Source of the DNA: Terriglobia bacterium
GTDB taxonomy: Bacteria; Acidobacteriota; Terriglobia; JAJPHL01
Length of the DNA: 64,000 nucleotides
Direction of reading: 5' to 3'
Assembly: GCA_021325275.1 (NCBI GenBank)
Contig: JAJPHL010000066.1
Location: 1-64,000 of the forward strand
Shown: one piece after another, positions 27,633 through 36,506 of the stretch
How positions within the stretch are numbered: position 1 is the first letter of the stretch
How the letters are laid out: the number at the start of each line of letters is the position of its first letter
Position numbers and translations under genes: made by a program
The notes under the pieces: generated by a model
The model's input: only the letters and a program-made list of their open reading frames with translations
Database searches by the model: none
Told to the model about the DNA's origin: nothing

Positions 27633-27687
27633 TTGACAACGCCGCGGCCTTCACCTTACTCTCTGACCAAGCGTGAAAGCGTTTTCA
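27633..27687 (+). promoter_or_regulatory. Promoter and LacI/CcpA-type operator upstream of the TonB-dependent receptor
   Basis: TTGACA at 27633-27638, an 18-nt spacer and TACTCT at 27657-27662 form a sigma-70-like promoter. Just after it, TGAAAGCGTTTTCA (27674-27687) matches the LacI-family/cre consensus TGWAANCGNTNWCA at every position. It would sit at the transcription start, where a bound repressor blocks initiation. A ribosome site (AGAGGGGG, about 27690) follows, then ATG 27703. No LacI-type regulator gene is in the window. Confidence 0.6.
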
Positions 27688-27702
27688 TAGAGGGGGTTTG
27701 GG

Positions 27703-30700
27703 ATGCGAATCAAAGCACTGACAGTCTTGCTGGTTCTCTCTTCCTGCGCCGTGTTCAGCGCGACAGTGTTCGGGCAAGAGTTCCGCGGCGGAATCAGCGG
27801 CAGCGTTACGGATTCCAGCGGCGCGGCTGTGCCAAAAGTCAAAGTGGTCGCCACGGAAGTGAAGACCGGCGTGAAATCGTCGGCCGTCTCGGAAAGCTCC
27901 GGCGGGTACACCATCCCTTATCTCATACCCGGCGAGTACGAAGTCACCGCCGAGGCCTCGGGATTCAAGCGATTCGTCCGCACCGGGATCACGCTCAGCA
28001 CCGGCGAACACCCGGTCATCGATATCCGGATGGAGGTTGGCGCGGTCACCGAGTCTGTGACCGTCCACGCGGAGACGCCGTTGCTGGTGTCGGGCAACGC
28101 CTCGGTGGGGCAAATTATCACCACGGCCGAGGTGGAGGACTTTCCGGTGAACGGACGTACGCCGGCAATGCTGGCGAATCTCGCGTTCGGTGTGGTTTCG
28201 ACGTTCGAGCCCGGACCGGTGCGTCCGTTCGACAATGGCGCGCCCAATGCGATTAGCGTGGGCGGCTCGCCTTCGGGAACCAGCGAAATGCTGTTCAATG
28301 GCGCGCCCAACGGTGGATTCCAAAACCAAATGGCGTACAGCCCGCCGCAGGATGCGGTGATGGAGGTTCGCATCAGCACCTTCGAAGTGGACGCCGCGCA
28401 GGGACACACCGATGGCGGCTCGGTCAATGTGGTGAGCCGCGGCGGTACGAACCAGTTCCACGGGTCGGCGTACGACTTCAATCAGTCGTCGGTGATGGAC
28501 GCCAACGGGTTCTTCAACAACTTGCATGGAGTGCCGCGTCCGGCGTATCACTACAACCAGTTCGGCATGTCGGCGGGAGGTCCGGTTTGGATTCCGAAAG
28601 TGTTCAACGGCCGCAATAAGGTCTTTTGGTTTTTCGCCTACGAAGGCCTACGCGACGCCGATCCGGCGACTTCGCCTCTGGAAACCGGGAGCCCGGTGAA
28701 CTACGCCACAGTCCCAACCGCGGCGGAACGCAAGGGCGACTTTTCCGCTCTGCTGGGGCTCGGATCGTCCTATCAGTTGTACGACCCATCCACGGGAGTC
28801 GCCACGACCTCGGGCAGTACGACCACCATCACGCGCCAGCCGTTCCCGAATAACATCATTCCAGCAGGACGCCTGGACAAGATCGCCCAGAGCTACTTGC
28901 AGTTCTTTCCGCAGCCGAATGCCCCGGGCCAAGCCAACGGCTTCCGCAACTACATCGTCAACGCCACCGACAAGGATACTTACGACAACGAATTCGGCCG
29001 CCTCGATTTCAACATCAGCGATCGTCAGCGCTTGTCGGTGAACGCTTGGCACAATTATCGCGCCCAAGACAAGAACAACTATTTCGGCAACATCGCCACC
29101 GGCACGTTCCTTTATCGCATCAACCAAGGATTCGGCCTGGACGATGTGTACACGATCACGCCGCGGACGGTGATGGACGTTCACGCCAATTGGACTCGTT
29201 ACATGGAGAACCGCGGTATGCCCAGCGACGGTTTCAATCCGGCGACGCTGGGTTTCCCGTCCTACGTCGCGGGAACTTCCGAAGGCCTGCAACTGCCGGC
29301 GATCACGTTTACCAGCACCAGCGTCGTTTCGGGCAGCCAGAACAGTTTTCAATCGCTCTCCGGGAACGGCGACGGCGCCCAAGCCTACGACAGTTACCAG
29401 ATCTTCGGCGACGTCACCATGATCCGAGGCAACCACGTGTTGAAGGCGGGCGGCGACGCGCGCGAGTATCGCTGGAGCGCGTTCACGCAAGGCAACTCCG
29501 CGGGCGCTTACACGTTCGGGTCCTCGACGGCGTCCAACAACTTCACCAACGGCCCGACGGCATCCACCGGGGTGGCGCCCTTGGGTGGAGACTTCGCGGC
29601 GTTTCTATTGGGTCAGCCGAGCAGCGGAAGCTTCGACCTCAACACGCAGAGCACGTCGAAGTCAAAATACTTCGCAATGTTCCTGCAGGATGACTGGCGC
29701 ATGAGGCCGAATCTCACGATCAACCTGGGCCTTCGTTGGGAGCACGAAACCCCGACGAGCGAGCGGTTCAATCGCGCCGTCGACGGCTTCGATCCCACGG
29801 CAGTGAACTCGATTTCAGCGGCCGCTGCCGCTGCGTACGCCAAAACACCTAATGCATTGCTTCCCGCCAGCCAGTTCACGGCTCTCGGCGGCCCAACCTT
29901 CGCCTCGGCCAGCAATCCGAACCTGTACAGCACGGCCGTTTCGCTCATCAGTCCGCACGTCGGCTTGGCTTGGACTCCCGCCAAGCTCAAAAAGACCGTG
30001 ATTCGAGGTGGATTTGGAGTCTTCATCGCGCCGATCGAGATTCTCGGCAACGGACAAACGGCCAGCGCGGTCAGCCTCAATCAACAAGGCTTTAGTCAAA
30101 CCACTTCCTACGTGGCCACCAATAACAATTTCCAGACGCCCGCCAATGCGGTTGGCTGGGACGATCCATTCCCCACGATTTTCCGTCCGGTTGGATCGTC
30201 GAATGGACCGAGCACGTATCTGGGTCAAGCCCTCGCTTTTTACACGCCCCAGGCGATGAACTCCTACTCGATGCGCTGGAACTTCGGAATACAGCGCGAG
30301 CTGCCTGGCCAGATCGTGGTGGAAGTCGCCTACATCGGCAATCACGCGGTCCATTTGCCGATCACTGGAATCCAACTGAATTACGTCCCGCGGAAGTATC
30401 TCAGCAACACGCCGTACGATTCGACGAATGTGACTCTGCTGCAGGGTTCGGTAACGAATCCACTCGTGGGTTTGCTGCCGAACGGCGGCAGTCTCAACGG
30501 AAAAACGGTGGCCCTCGATCAGATTCTGACACCGTATCCGCAATATCCCCTCGGAACCGGAACCTCCAGCGGTTTGCAAGAGCAAGGCCCGGGAGCAGGA
30601 GAGTCTTATTACCACAGCCTGAACGTGCGTGTTCAGAAGCGATTCACCAACGGGCTGGTGCTGCTGAGCAACTTCGTGTACGACCGCCTCACCGAACGCG

Positions 30701-31281
30701 TCTCGTACTTGAACGACTCCGATTCCGCGCCCGAGAAACGCATTGGCTCCGATTCCCGCCCCTTGCGCGAGGTTCTGGCACTGACCTACAAAATTCCGGC
30801 TCCGTACAACAGCCGCTGGGCCAAGTCCGTCTTCGGCGGATGGGCGATCAACTCGCTGGCCACTTTCCAATCGGGACCGGTGATCGGCTGGGGAAATCTC
30901 AACTATCTTGGCGGCCCGCTGAACTACAACGCGCATCAACCGAACGGCACGGCATTCGACATCAGCCAGTTCACCAACTCCGTGAACGTTCCAACCGGTC
31001 AGAAAGCGCCGAATCAACCGACGCTGAACATCCGCGCGTTCGATACGCAGTTCAACGATCTGCGCCGCGATCCCACCAAGCAGTGGGACGCGTCCCTGCT
31101 GAAAGACATTCACTTCGGCGAACAGCGTTACCTGCAACTCCGCTTTGAGGCTTTCAACGTCACCAATCGCGTGGGCTTCGGCGCGCCCAGCACCACGGCG
31201 ACGTCGACGAGTTTCGGGCAGATCACCACGCAGGCCAGCACGCCTCGCCGTTTGCAGATCGGCGCGCGGTTGGTTTGGTAA
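27703..31281 (+). CDS. Oar-like TonB-dependent outer-membrane receptor
   Basis: A 1192-residue outer-membrane protein. It has a signal peptide (LTVLLVLSSCAVFSATVFG), then a carboxypeptidase-regulatory-like domain at about 29-115 (GGISGSVTDSSGAAVPKVKV, GGYTIPYLIPGEYEVTAEA). A plug domain follows (FPVNGRTPAMLANLAFG, GGSVNVVSRGGTNQFHGSAY), then a long beta-barrel ending in RRLQIGARLVW. This is the Oar/Cna-B receptor type that is strongly expanded in Solibacter-like Acidobacteria, thought to import oligosaccharides or peptides using TonB energy. No TonB or ExbBD genes are adjacent. A LacI-type operator at its promoter points to carbohydrate-dependent control. Confidence 0.92.
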   Translation: MRIKALTVLLVLSSCAVFSATVFGQEFRGGISGSVTDSSGAAVPKVKVVATEVKTGVKSSAVSESSGGYTIPYLIPGEYEVTAEASGFKRFVRTGITLSTGEHPVIDIRMEVGAVTESVTVHAETPLLVSGNASVGQIITTAEVEDFPVNGRTPAMLANLAFGVVSTFEPGPVRPFDNGAPNAISVGGSPSGTSEMLFNGAPNGGFQNQMAYSPPQDAVMEVRISTFEVDAAQGHTDGGSVNVVSRGGTNQFHGSAYDFNQSSVMDANGFFNNLHGVPRPAYHYNQFGMSAGGPVWIPKVFNGRNKVFWFFAYEGLRDADPATSPLETGSPVNYATVPTAAERKGDFSALLGLGSSYQLYDPSTGVATTSGSTTTITRQPFPNNIIPAGRLDKIAQSYLQFFPQPNAPGQANGFRNYIVNATDKDTYDNEFGRLDFNISDRQRLSVNAWHNYRAQDKNNYFGNIATGTFLYRINQGFGLDDVYTITPRTVMDVHANWTRYMENRGMPSDGFNPATLGFPSYVAGTSEGLQLPAITFTSTSVVSGSQNSFQSLSGNGDGAQAYDSYQIFGDVTMIRGNHVLKAGGDAREYRWSAFTQGNSAGAYTFGSSTASNNFTNGPTASTGVAPLGGDFAAFLLGQPSSGSFDLNTQSTSKSKYFAMFLQDDWRMRPNLTINLGLRWEHETPTSERFNRAVDGFDPTAVNSISAAAAAAYAKTPNALLPASQFTALGGPTFASASNPNLYSTAVSLISPHVGLAWTPAKLKKTVIRGGFGVFIAPIEILGNGQTASAVSLNQQGFSQTTSYVATNNNFQTPANAVGWDDPFPTIFRPVGSSNGPSTYLGQALAFYTPQAMNSYSMRWNFGIQRELPGQIVVEVAYIGNHAVHLPITGIQLNYVPRKYLSNTPYDSTNVTLLQGSVTNPLVGLLPNGGSLNGKTVALDQILTPYPQYPLGTGTSSGLQEQGPGAGESYYHSLNVRVQKRFTNGLVLLSNFVYDRLTERVSYLNDSDSAPEKRIGSDSRPLREVLALTYKIPAPYNSRWAKSVFGGWAINSLATFQSGPVIGWGNLNYLGGPLNYNAHQPNGTAFDISQFTNSVNVPTGQKAPNQPTLNIRAFDTQFNDLRRDPTKQWDASLLKDIHFGEQRYLQLRFEAFNVTNRVGFGAPSTTATSTSFGQITTQASTPRRLQIGARLVW

Positions 31282-31302
31282 CGGAGAATTCCGGGAATCG
31301 AT

Positions 31303-32574
31303 CTACGGCAATGCGTCGCGTTTCAGGATCGCGCGATACAACACCTCGGCGCCGTTGGCGACGTCCTGCCAATCGCTGCGCTCGGCGGGCGAGTGGCTGA
31401 TGCCGCCGATGCTGGGAATGAAGATCATGCCGATCGGTGCATAGTGCGCCACCGATTGCGCGTCGTGTCCCGCGCCGCTGGGCATCGACATGGTTGAAAA
31501 TCCGGCCTCCGACGCCGACTCTTGAATCATGCGCCGCAACGACGGGTCGGTGAGTGCCGGCGCATCTTCACTGAGTGGCGCACACGCGATCTTCACGCCT
31601 TCCTCTTGTTCGATGCGCTTCAAGCCATCCATCACGCGACCCGCGATGCGGTTCACTTTCGCCATGTCGAGGTCGCGGATCTCGATTGGAAATTCAGCGC
31701 GACCCGGCACGATGTTGCGCGCGCCCGGCTCGGCGTGCATGTATCCAACCGTACCGACTTGCGTACCCGACTCGGCGCGGACTTCTTGCCGCACCAGCAA
31801 CGCCGCGCGCGATGCGGCGAGCAACGCGTCGTGACGATCGGGCATGGGCGTGGTGCCGGCGTGATTCGCAAATCCCGTAACGTTGCACGTCCAGCGGCGG
31901 ATGCCGACGATACCTTCCACCACGCCGATTTGTTTCTTCTCGCGTTCCAAACGTCCGCCTTGTTCGATGTGCAACTCGAAGTACGCGGCGACATCGCCCT
32001 TCTTGCGAATCGCGTCACCGATCCGCGCGGGATCCTGACCGTAACGGCGTAACCATTCCCCCTGCGTGATTCCCTGCTCGTCCTTGCGATCCAACTCGCC
32101 GGGATCGAGCAATCCCGCCGATGCGCGACTACCGAATAGTCCTTTGCCGAAGTGATGGCCCTCCTCATCGGTCCACACGACCACTTCAAGGGGATGGCGC
32201 GTGCTCACGCCCGCGTCGTTCATGGCGCGGATTACTTCAATCGCGCCCATGCTGCCGACGTCGCCATCGAAATTTCCTCCGTGCGGAACGGAATCGGTGT
32301 GGGAACCGAACAGGATTACCGGTAGTTGCTCGCGACCGTCGCGGGGTCCATGCACGTTCCCGGCGGGATCGACCGTCACCGTGAGTCCCGCGTCGCGCAT
32401 GAGCCGCTTGACGTACTCGAGTCCCGCGAGGTCGGCGTCGGAAAATCCGATGCGACTCACGCCGCCATCGGGATTACGCCCGAACTTCGACAATTCCTCG
32501 AGCGTCGAGCGCAGACGGTCGCGCTGAATCGGTGTTGCAGCGAGCAAGGCCAGCAGGAATAATTTCGTGAGCAT
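31303..32574 (-). CDS. M20-family Zn amidohydrolase (hydantoinase/carbamoylase type), exported
   Basis: A 423-residue member of the N-carbamoyl-amino-acid/allantoate amidohydrolase branch of M20. Metal ligands are visible in order: H and D in GSHTDSVPHGGNFDG, E in TDEEGHHFG, H in FELHIEQGG and H in SGAGHDAQSV. The lid-domain motif FANHAGTTPMPDRHDALLAA is typical of carbamoylases. A short hydrophobic N-terminus (LTKLFLLALLAATPI) suggests export, uncommon for this family. CGGAG precedes the ATG. It is divergent from a creatininase-family gene with only 29 bp between starts, so the two probably act on related ureido or amide compounds. Confidence 0.9.
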   Translation of the reverse strand: MLTKLFLLALLAATPIQRDRLRSTLEELSKFGRNPDGGVSRIGFSDADLAGLEYVKRLMRDAGLTVTVDPAGNVHGPRDGREQLPVILFGSHTDSVPHGGNFDGDVGSMGAIEVIRAMNDAGVSTRHPLEVVVWTDEEGHHFGKGLFGSRASAGLLDPGELDRKDEQGITQGEWLRRYGQDPARIGDAIRKKGDVAAYFELHIEQGGRLEREKKQIGVVEGIVGIRRWTCNVTGFANHAGTTPMPDRHDALLAASRAALLVRQEVRAESGTQVGTVGYMHAEPGARNIVPGRAEFPIEIRDLDMAKVNRIAGRVMDGLKRIEQEEGVKIACAPLSEDAPALTDPSLRRMIQESASEAGFSTMSMPSGAGHDAQSVAHYAPIGMIFIPSIGGISHSPAERSDWQDVANGAEVLYRAILKRDALP

Positions 32575-32603
32575 AGAATCTCCGTCTGTGGAAGGATACC
32601 ATC

Positions 32604-33464
32604 ATGAAACAACTCGCCTCGATCGCCATCACTGTGTGCGCAACTCTTGCTTCTGCTCAAAACCTATCGGTGAAGTGGGAGGAACTCACCGCCGCCGACT
32701 TTCAGCAAGCCATGCAGAAGGCGCAGGACACCTGCGTGCTTCCCTTCGGCATCATCGAAAAACATGGACCACATTTGCCGCTGGGCACGGACCTAATCAA
32801 TGTCCGCTACGCGTCCGTGCATGGCGCGCAGCAGGAATATGCGATCGTTTTTCCGGAGTACTACTTCGGACAAATCTTCGAGGCGAAGCACGAACCGGGA
32901 ACCATGGCATACAGCGCCAAGATGCAACTCGAGCTGCTGCAGGAAACCACCGACGAAATGGGCCGCAATGGATGCAAGAAGATCGTGATTGTGAACGGGC
33001 ACGGAGGAAACAACCATCTCCTTCCGTTTTTCGCACAAGCACAGATGGTCACGCCGCACGACTACGTGGTGTACGTCTTCAATCGCGGGGCGTATCCTCC
33101 GGGCCGTCCGCCCATGAAAGACAAGGTCGATTCGCATGCCGGCGAGTCGGAGACAGCGCACGTGATGGTTTCGCGTCCCGACCTTGTGCATCAGGATCGC
33201 GTCAAAACGGAATCGGGCGCGGATCAGAATCGATTGAATCTTCCCGCGGGCGTGTACACGGGAATCTGGTGGTATGCGAGATTTCCAGACCACTATGCCG
33301 GAGACGGATCCGAGGCGAACACGGCTTTAGGAGAATTCGATATGAAGGCGTGGTCCGACAGCGTGGCCGGCGCGATTCGCGCCATCAAAGCGGATCAGGT
33401 GTCGCCGCGTCTGCAAAATGAGTTTTACGAGGGATCGCGGCAACCGATTCGCACGAAGCAGTGA
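32604..33464 (+). CDS. Creatininase-family amidohydrolase, exported
   Basis: A 286-residue protein with a signal peptide (MKQLASIAITVCATLASAQ) and the creatininase metal-site motifs: GIIEKHGPHLPLGTDL, VNGHGGNNHLLPFF and HAGESETAH. Members hydrolyse creatinine, mycofactocin precursor peptides or formamidopyrimidine-type amides; the substrate here cannot be fixed. A signal peptide is common in the Acidobacteria versions. GGAAGGAT precedes the ATG. Together with the divergent M20 hydrolase it suggests a small periplasmic amide-degrading unit. Confidence 0.9.
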   Translation: MKQLASIAITVCATLASAQNLSVKWEELTAADFQQAMQKAQDTCVLPFGIIEKHGPHLPLGTDLINVRYASVHGAQQEYAIVFPEYYFGQIFEAKHEPGTMAYSAKMQLELLQETTDEMGRNGCKKIVIVNGHGGNNHLLPFFAQAQMVTPHDYVVYVFNRGAYPPGRPPMKDKVDSHAGESETAHVMVSRPDLVHQDRVKTESGADQNRLNLPAGVYTGIWWYARFPDHYAGDGSEANTALGEFDMKAWSDSVAGAIRAIKADQVSPRLQNEFYEGSRQPIRTKQ

Positions 33465-33626
33465 ACGCGGATCAAACTTGCGGGGGATGCTGGCGTTTTC
33501 TATCGCGAGGCTCCGGTCGCGTCGTCATGCGGCTGTCCCCCACATTCAAGAGGCAGACCGGCTCTGTGTACTATGGCTCCCGCCATTTTGAAAGCTTGTG
33601 TTTTTTCGTGAAAACGACTTGCGCGG

Positions 33627-33656
33627 ATCAGGATGACCTGATTTCGGCCGTATACT
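33627..33656 (+). promoter_or_regulatory. Putative leaderless promoter with upstream inverted repeat
   Basis: TATACT (33651-33656) lies 6 nt before the ATG at 33663 and no Shine-Dalgarno is present, so transcription would start at or next to the start codon. A perfect 6-bp inverted repeat, ATCAGG-ATGA-CCTGAT (33627-33642), overlaps the expected -35 area and could be an operator. Confidence 0.5.
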
Positions 33657-33662
33657 TCCGGC

Positions 33663-34610
33663 ATGCGCAAGGCTTACTTTTTCCTTTGCCTCTCGGGTTT
33701 GCTTGCTCTGCCGCTCCACGCCCAAGACGACCGGCAGTATCAAGAATGGATGCGCTCAATGTTCCCGTCGCTCGGAGCTATCCGCAACGCTCCAGACAAC
33801 GCCGCCGCGGCGGCTGCGGCCGGCAAACTCGCTGATACGTTCGATCAAGTGGCTGCCTATTGGACCTCGAAGCAAAGCCCCGACGCCCTCGGTTTCGCCG
33901 AAGTAGCGCGCGATGCGGCCAGAGCGATCGCCGCGGGCAGCGATAAGACCTCCAACCTGCGCAAGATCCAGGCGCAGTGCAACGGATGTCATATGGCGCA
34001 CCGCGGCGACGATGACCCGGACCGTCCGATCAAGGGTGGAAAATTTCCCGCGGGTTGGAGTGTGATTCCGGACCGTGGCACCGTCGACCAGATCAGCTAT
34101 GTTTTGTCCGGAAACCTGTACCGCTTCGCCATGGGACCTGCCGGAACCTTTTACTCGAACAGTTGGACGAAGTTGGGAAACTACGAGTTTTCGGCACGCC
34201 TGACGCAAAAGGAAGCGCCTTCTCATCCCATTTCTTATGGACTGATGATTGGCGGCAGCAGTCTGGGGACACCCAACGAGACGTACTCCTATTTCCTGGT
34301 GCGCAACCGGGGCGAATACTACATCGCCAACCGCGAGGGTGACCGCACTTGGTTTTCACCGCGCATTTATTCAACCAAACTGGCGGTGACGGTCGCGGAG
34401 TGGACGGCGCATCCGGCAATCGTCAAACAAGGGACTGACGGCCGGCAGATCAACACGCTGGGCGTCCAGGTCACGGATGACCAAGTGATCTTCAAGGTCA
34501 ACGGGACGGAAGTAACGCGGTTGCCGAAGGGCAAGCTTCATACGGACGGAATGTACGGGTTTAGGATCGGACACAATCTCGACGTTGATGTGGACCAGGT
34601 CACGCGCTGA
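33663..34610 (+). CDS. Exported cytochrome c-like protein with LamG/DUF1080-like C-terminal domain
   Basis: A 315-residue product with a signal peptide (AYFFLCLSGLLALPLHAQ). Residues about 22-120 are helical and end in CNGCHMAHRG, a CxxCH haem-binding site, as in class II or small monohaem cytochromes c. Residues about 130-315 are beta-rich (NSWTKLGNYEFSARLTQKEA, MYGFRIGHNLDVDVDQV), similar to the DUF1080/concanavalin-like sheet domains. Joining the two in one periplasmic polypeptide is uncommon. The function is unknown; electron transfer coupled to ligand binding is inference. Confidence 0.75.
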   Translation: MRKAYFFLCLSGLLALPLHAQDDRQYQEWMRSMFPSLGAIRNAPDNAAAAAAAGKLADTFDQVAAYWTSKQSPDALGFAEVARDAARAIAAGSDKTSNLRKIQAQCNGCHMAHRGDDDPDRPIKGGKFPAGWSVIPDRGTVDQISYVLSGNLYRFAMGPAGTFYSNSWTKLGNYEFSARLTQKEAPSHPISYGLMIGGSSLGTPNETYSYFLVRNRGEYYIANREGDRTWFSPRIYSTKLAVTVAEWTAHPAIVKQGTDGRQINTLGVQVTDDQVIFKVNGTEVTRLPKGKLHTDGMYGFRIGHNLDVDVDQVTR

Positions 34611-34614
34611 GAGC

Positions 34615-35757
34615 TTAATTGTCTTTCACGGCCGCCACGATCCTTTGGACCATGCCGTCCATGGCGCGATTCTCATACCAGTGCCAAGCCAGCACGATAT
34701 CGTGATCGGGATCGATCCAGATGCAGTTCGATCCGTTGCCCAACGCCGCGAAGCTCGACGCCGGACCGCTGGGCCATTGCTTCTGTTTCGTGTTCAGCCA
34801 CCACAAGTATCCGTAGTCGGGACCGTTCGCGCTAGGTGTTGTCGCGGCCTTTAGCCATGAGGCGGACACCAGTTGCTTGCTACCCCATTTCCCGTGATTC
34901 AAAATCAGTAATCCGAAGCGCGCCAGATCTTCCGAGTTGATCCACAACCCGCCGCCCCAGCGAGTTCCGCCGCTCACCGATTCAATCTTTTTTCCGGCGA
35001 TCTCCACCGTCGACTTTTCACCGTAGCCGTGCCACGACCATTCATGCGACGCGCCGATCGGGTCCATGATGCTTTCTTTCAGCACTTGCGGCAGGCTTTG
35101 TTTGAACACGCGCGCCAACGAAAGCGCCAAGCGATTGATGCGCACGTCGTTGTATTCGTAAAACGTACCGGGATCGTGAATTTCACGCGGCGGGCGCATG
35201 CCGCGGCCGAATTGCCCTTCTCCCACGAAATCGGCGTTCTTGCCCCACAGCGTTCCTTCCCACTCGCTCTCCTGTTGAAAATGATTCTTCCACGCGATTT
35301 TCGCGTTGTGCGGCGAATCGTAGCCGCCATCGTGAATGTAGTTGGCCACCGGCTCGTCGATGTTTTTAATCAGCCCACGGTCAAAGGCCAAACTACCGGT
35401 CGTCGAGAGAAAACTCTTCGCGACGCTGTAGACCGGATCGTTCGATTTGGTGTCGCCGAATGTCGCCACGATGTAGCCATGGCGCAGGATCACGCCGTTG
35501 GTCGTCGAGCGTTGCTTTGGCAGCGCGCCGAGAACCATGCCGAAGGTTCGCACTTGATCCTTCTCGAAATCCCAACTGCTGCCGTGCGCCAACGCCCAAT
35601 CGACGGCGGCTTGAAGCTTCACGGGATCGAGGCCGGCTTCAGCAGGCGTTTTTTTCTGCCACGAATCCGCCGGTGGAAAATAAGGTGCGGATTTCTGAGC
35701 GGGCAAGGAGGCGGTCAGCAACACGCCGAGCAGCAGAGCGAGGAGCGTACGTTTCAT
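34615..35757 (-). CDS. Exported serine hydrolase of the beta-lactamase class C family
   Basis: A 380-residue protein from ATG 35757 with a signal peptide (TLLALLLGVLLTASLPAQ). The SxxK active site is seen in YSVAKSFLSTTG and the Tyr-site in FYEYNDVRINRL. A Gly-rich strand (SGGTRWGGGLWIN) and a His-Gly-Lys (LNHGKWG) lie further on. These fit the class C beta-lactamase/esterase/D-aminopeptidase group. Most environmental members are esterases or peptidases rather than antibiotic-resistance enzymes. The stop is 4 nt from the convergent cytochrome-like gene's stop. Confidence 0.88.
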   Translation of the reverse strand: MKRTLLALLLGVLLTASLPAQKSAPYFPPADSWQKKTPAEAGLDPVKLQAAVDWALAHGSSWDFEKDQVRTFGMVLGALPKQRSTTNGVILRHGYIVATFGDTKSNDPVYSVAKSFLSTTGSLAFDRGLIKNIDEPVANYIHDGGYDSPHNAKIAWKNHFQQESEWEGTLWGKNADFVGEGQFGRGMRPPREIHDPGTFYEYNDVRINRLALSLARVFKQSLPQVLKESIMDPIGASHEWSWHGYGEKSTVEIAGKKIESVSGGTRWGGGLWINSEDLARFGLLILNHGKWGSKQLVSASWLKAATTPSANGPDYGYLWWLNTKQKQWPSGPASSFAALGNGSNCIWIDPDHDIVLAWHWYENRAMDGMVQRIVAAVKDN

Positions 35758-35931
35758 GGCAAGAAGTTTCCCACATTCTGCGCCTTCAGGAGGTACTCGT
35801 ATGGCGGGCCGCCATTTATTTTTCAAGCGGCCGCTGTCGCCGGCAAATGTTATCCGGGATATCTCAGTTCTGCCCTTGCACTTCCTTCGAGGACCCGATA
35901 GATTTACAAGTTGCCATCGAGGAGGTATCCA

Positions 35932-36483
35932 ATGAATCGCTTAGCTGCCTGCTGGATTGTGTTGCTGATCGCGGTAAGCGCGATCGCCGCTCCTGTCGCG
36001 TTTCAATCAAGGACGCGCGGCTCCGACCCCGAACATGCCCGCCTCATTGCGATGTGCGGGACATGGGACGTAGAGGTGACTTTCCGGTTCCAACCCGGCA
36101 GCGCCGGCATCACCAGCAAAGGCACGTCGACCATCCGTCCGCTGTTCGACGGCCTGTTCGTTGAGGAGAAGATCGAAGGCACTTTGAACGGCACGCCGTT
36201 CACGACGCTCTCCTGGACCGGTTTCAATACGTCCACGCATCAATACGAAGCCACGCGGATCGCCAGTACGAATACCATTCGCATCGCCGAATCCGGCAAC
36301 TACGACGACAAGACAAAGAAGTTGGAGTTGAAAGCAGACTACCCGATGGCCGGCGACACCTGGCATCAGCGCACCGTCATCGAAACGACCTCGCCCGACG
36401 CGATGTTGGTAGCCAGCTACCTGAGTTTCGGTACTGTGCCGGAGTGGAAAGGCGTTGAGATCAAGTACACGCGCAAGAAATAG
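35932..36483 (+). CDS. Exported DUF1579 protein
   Basis: A 183-residue product from ATG 35932, preceded by the strong Shine-Dalgarno GAGGAGGT. Signal peptide AACWIVLLIAVSAIAAPVA. The DUF1579 pattern is visible: an initial MCGTWDVEVTFRFQPG, then STIRPLFDGLFVEEKIEG and a closing antiparallel sheet (WHQRTVIETTSPDAMLVASY). This family of lipocalin-like small beta-barrels is common in Acidobacteria and other soil bacteria; its function is unknown. It is convergent with the pilin operon, 23 bp between stops. Confidence 0.85.
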   Translation: MNRLAACWIVLLIAVSAIAAPVAFQSRTRGSDPEHARLIAMCGTWDVEVTFRFQPGSAGITSKGTSTIRPLFDGLFVEEKIEGTLNGTPFTTLSWTGFNTSTHQYEATRIASTNTIRIAESGNYDDKTKKLELKADYPMAGDTWHQRTVIETTSPDAMLVASYLSFGTVPEWKGVEIKYTRKK

Positions 36484-36506
36484 CCGGCCCTCAATCTCCC
36501 CCCTGC

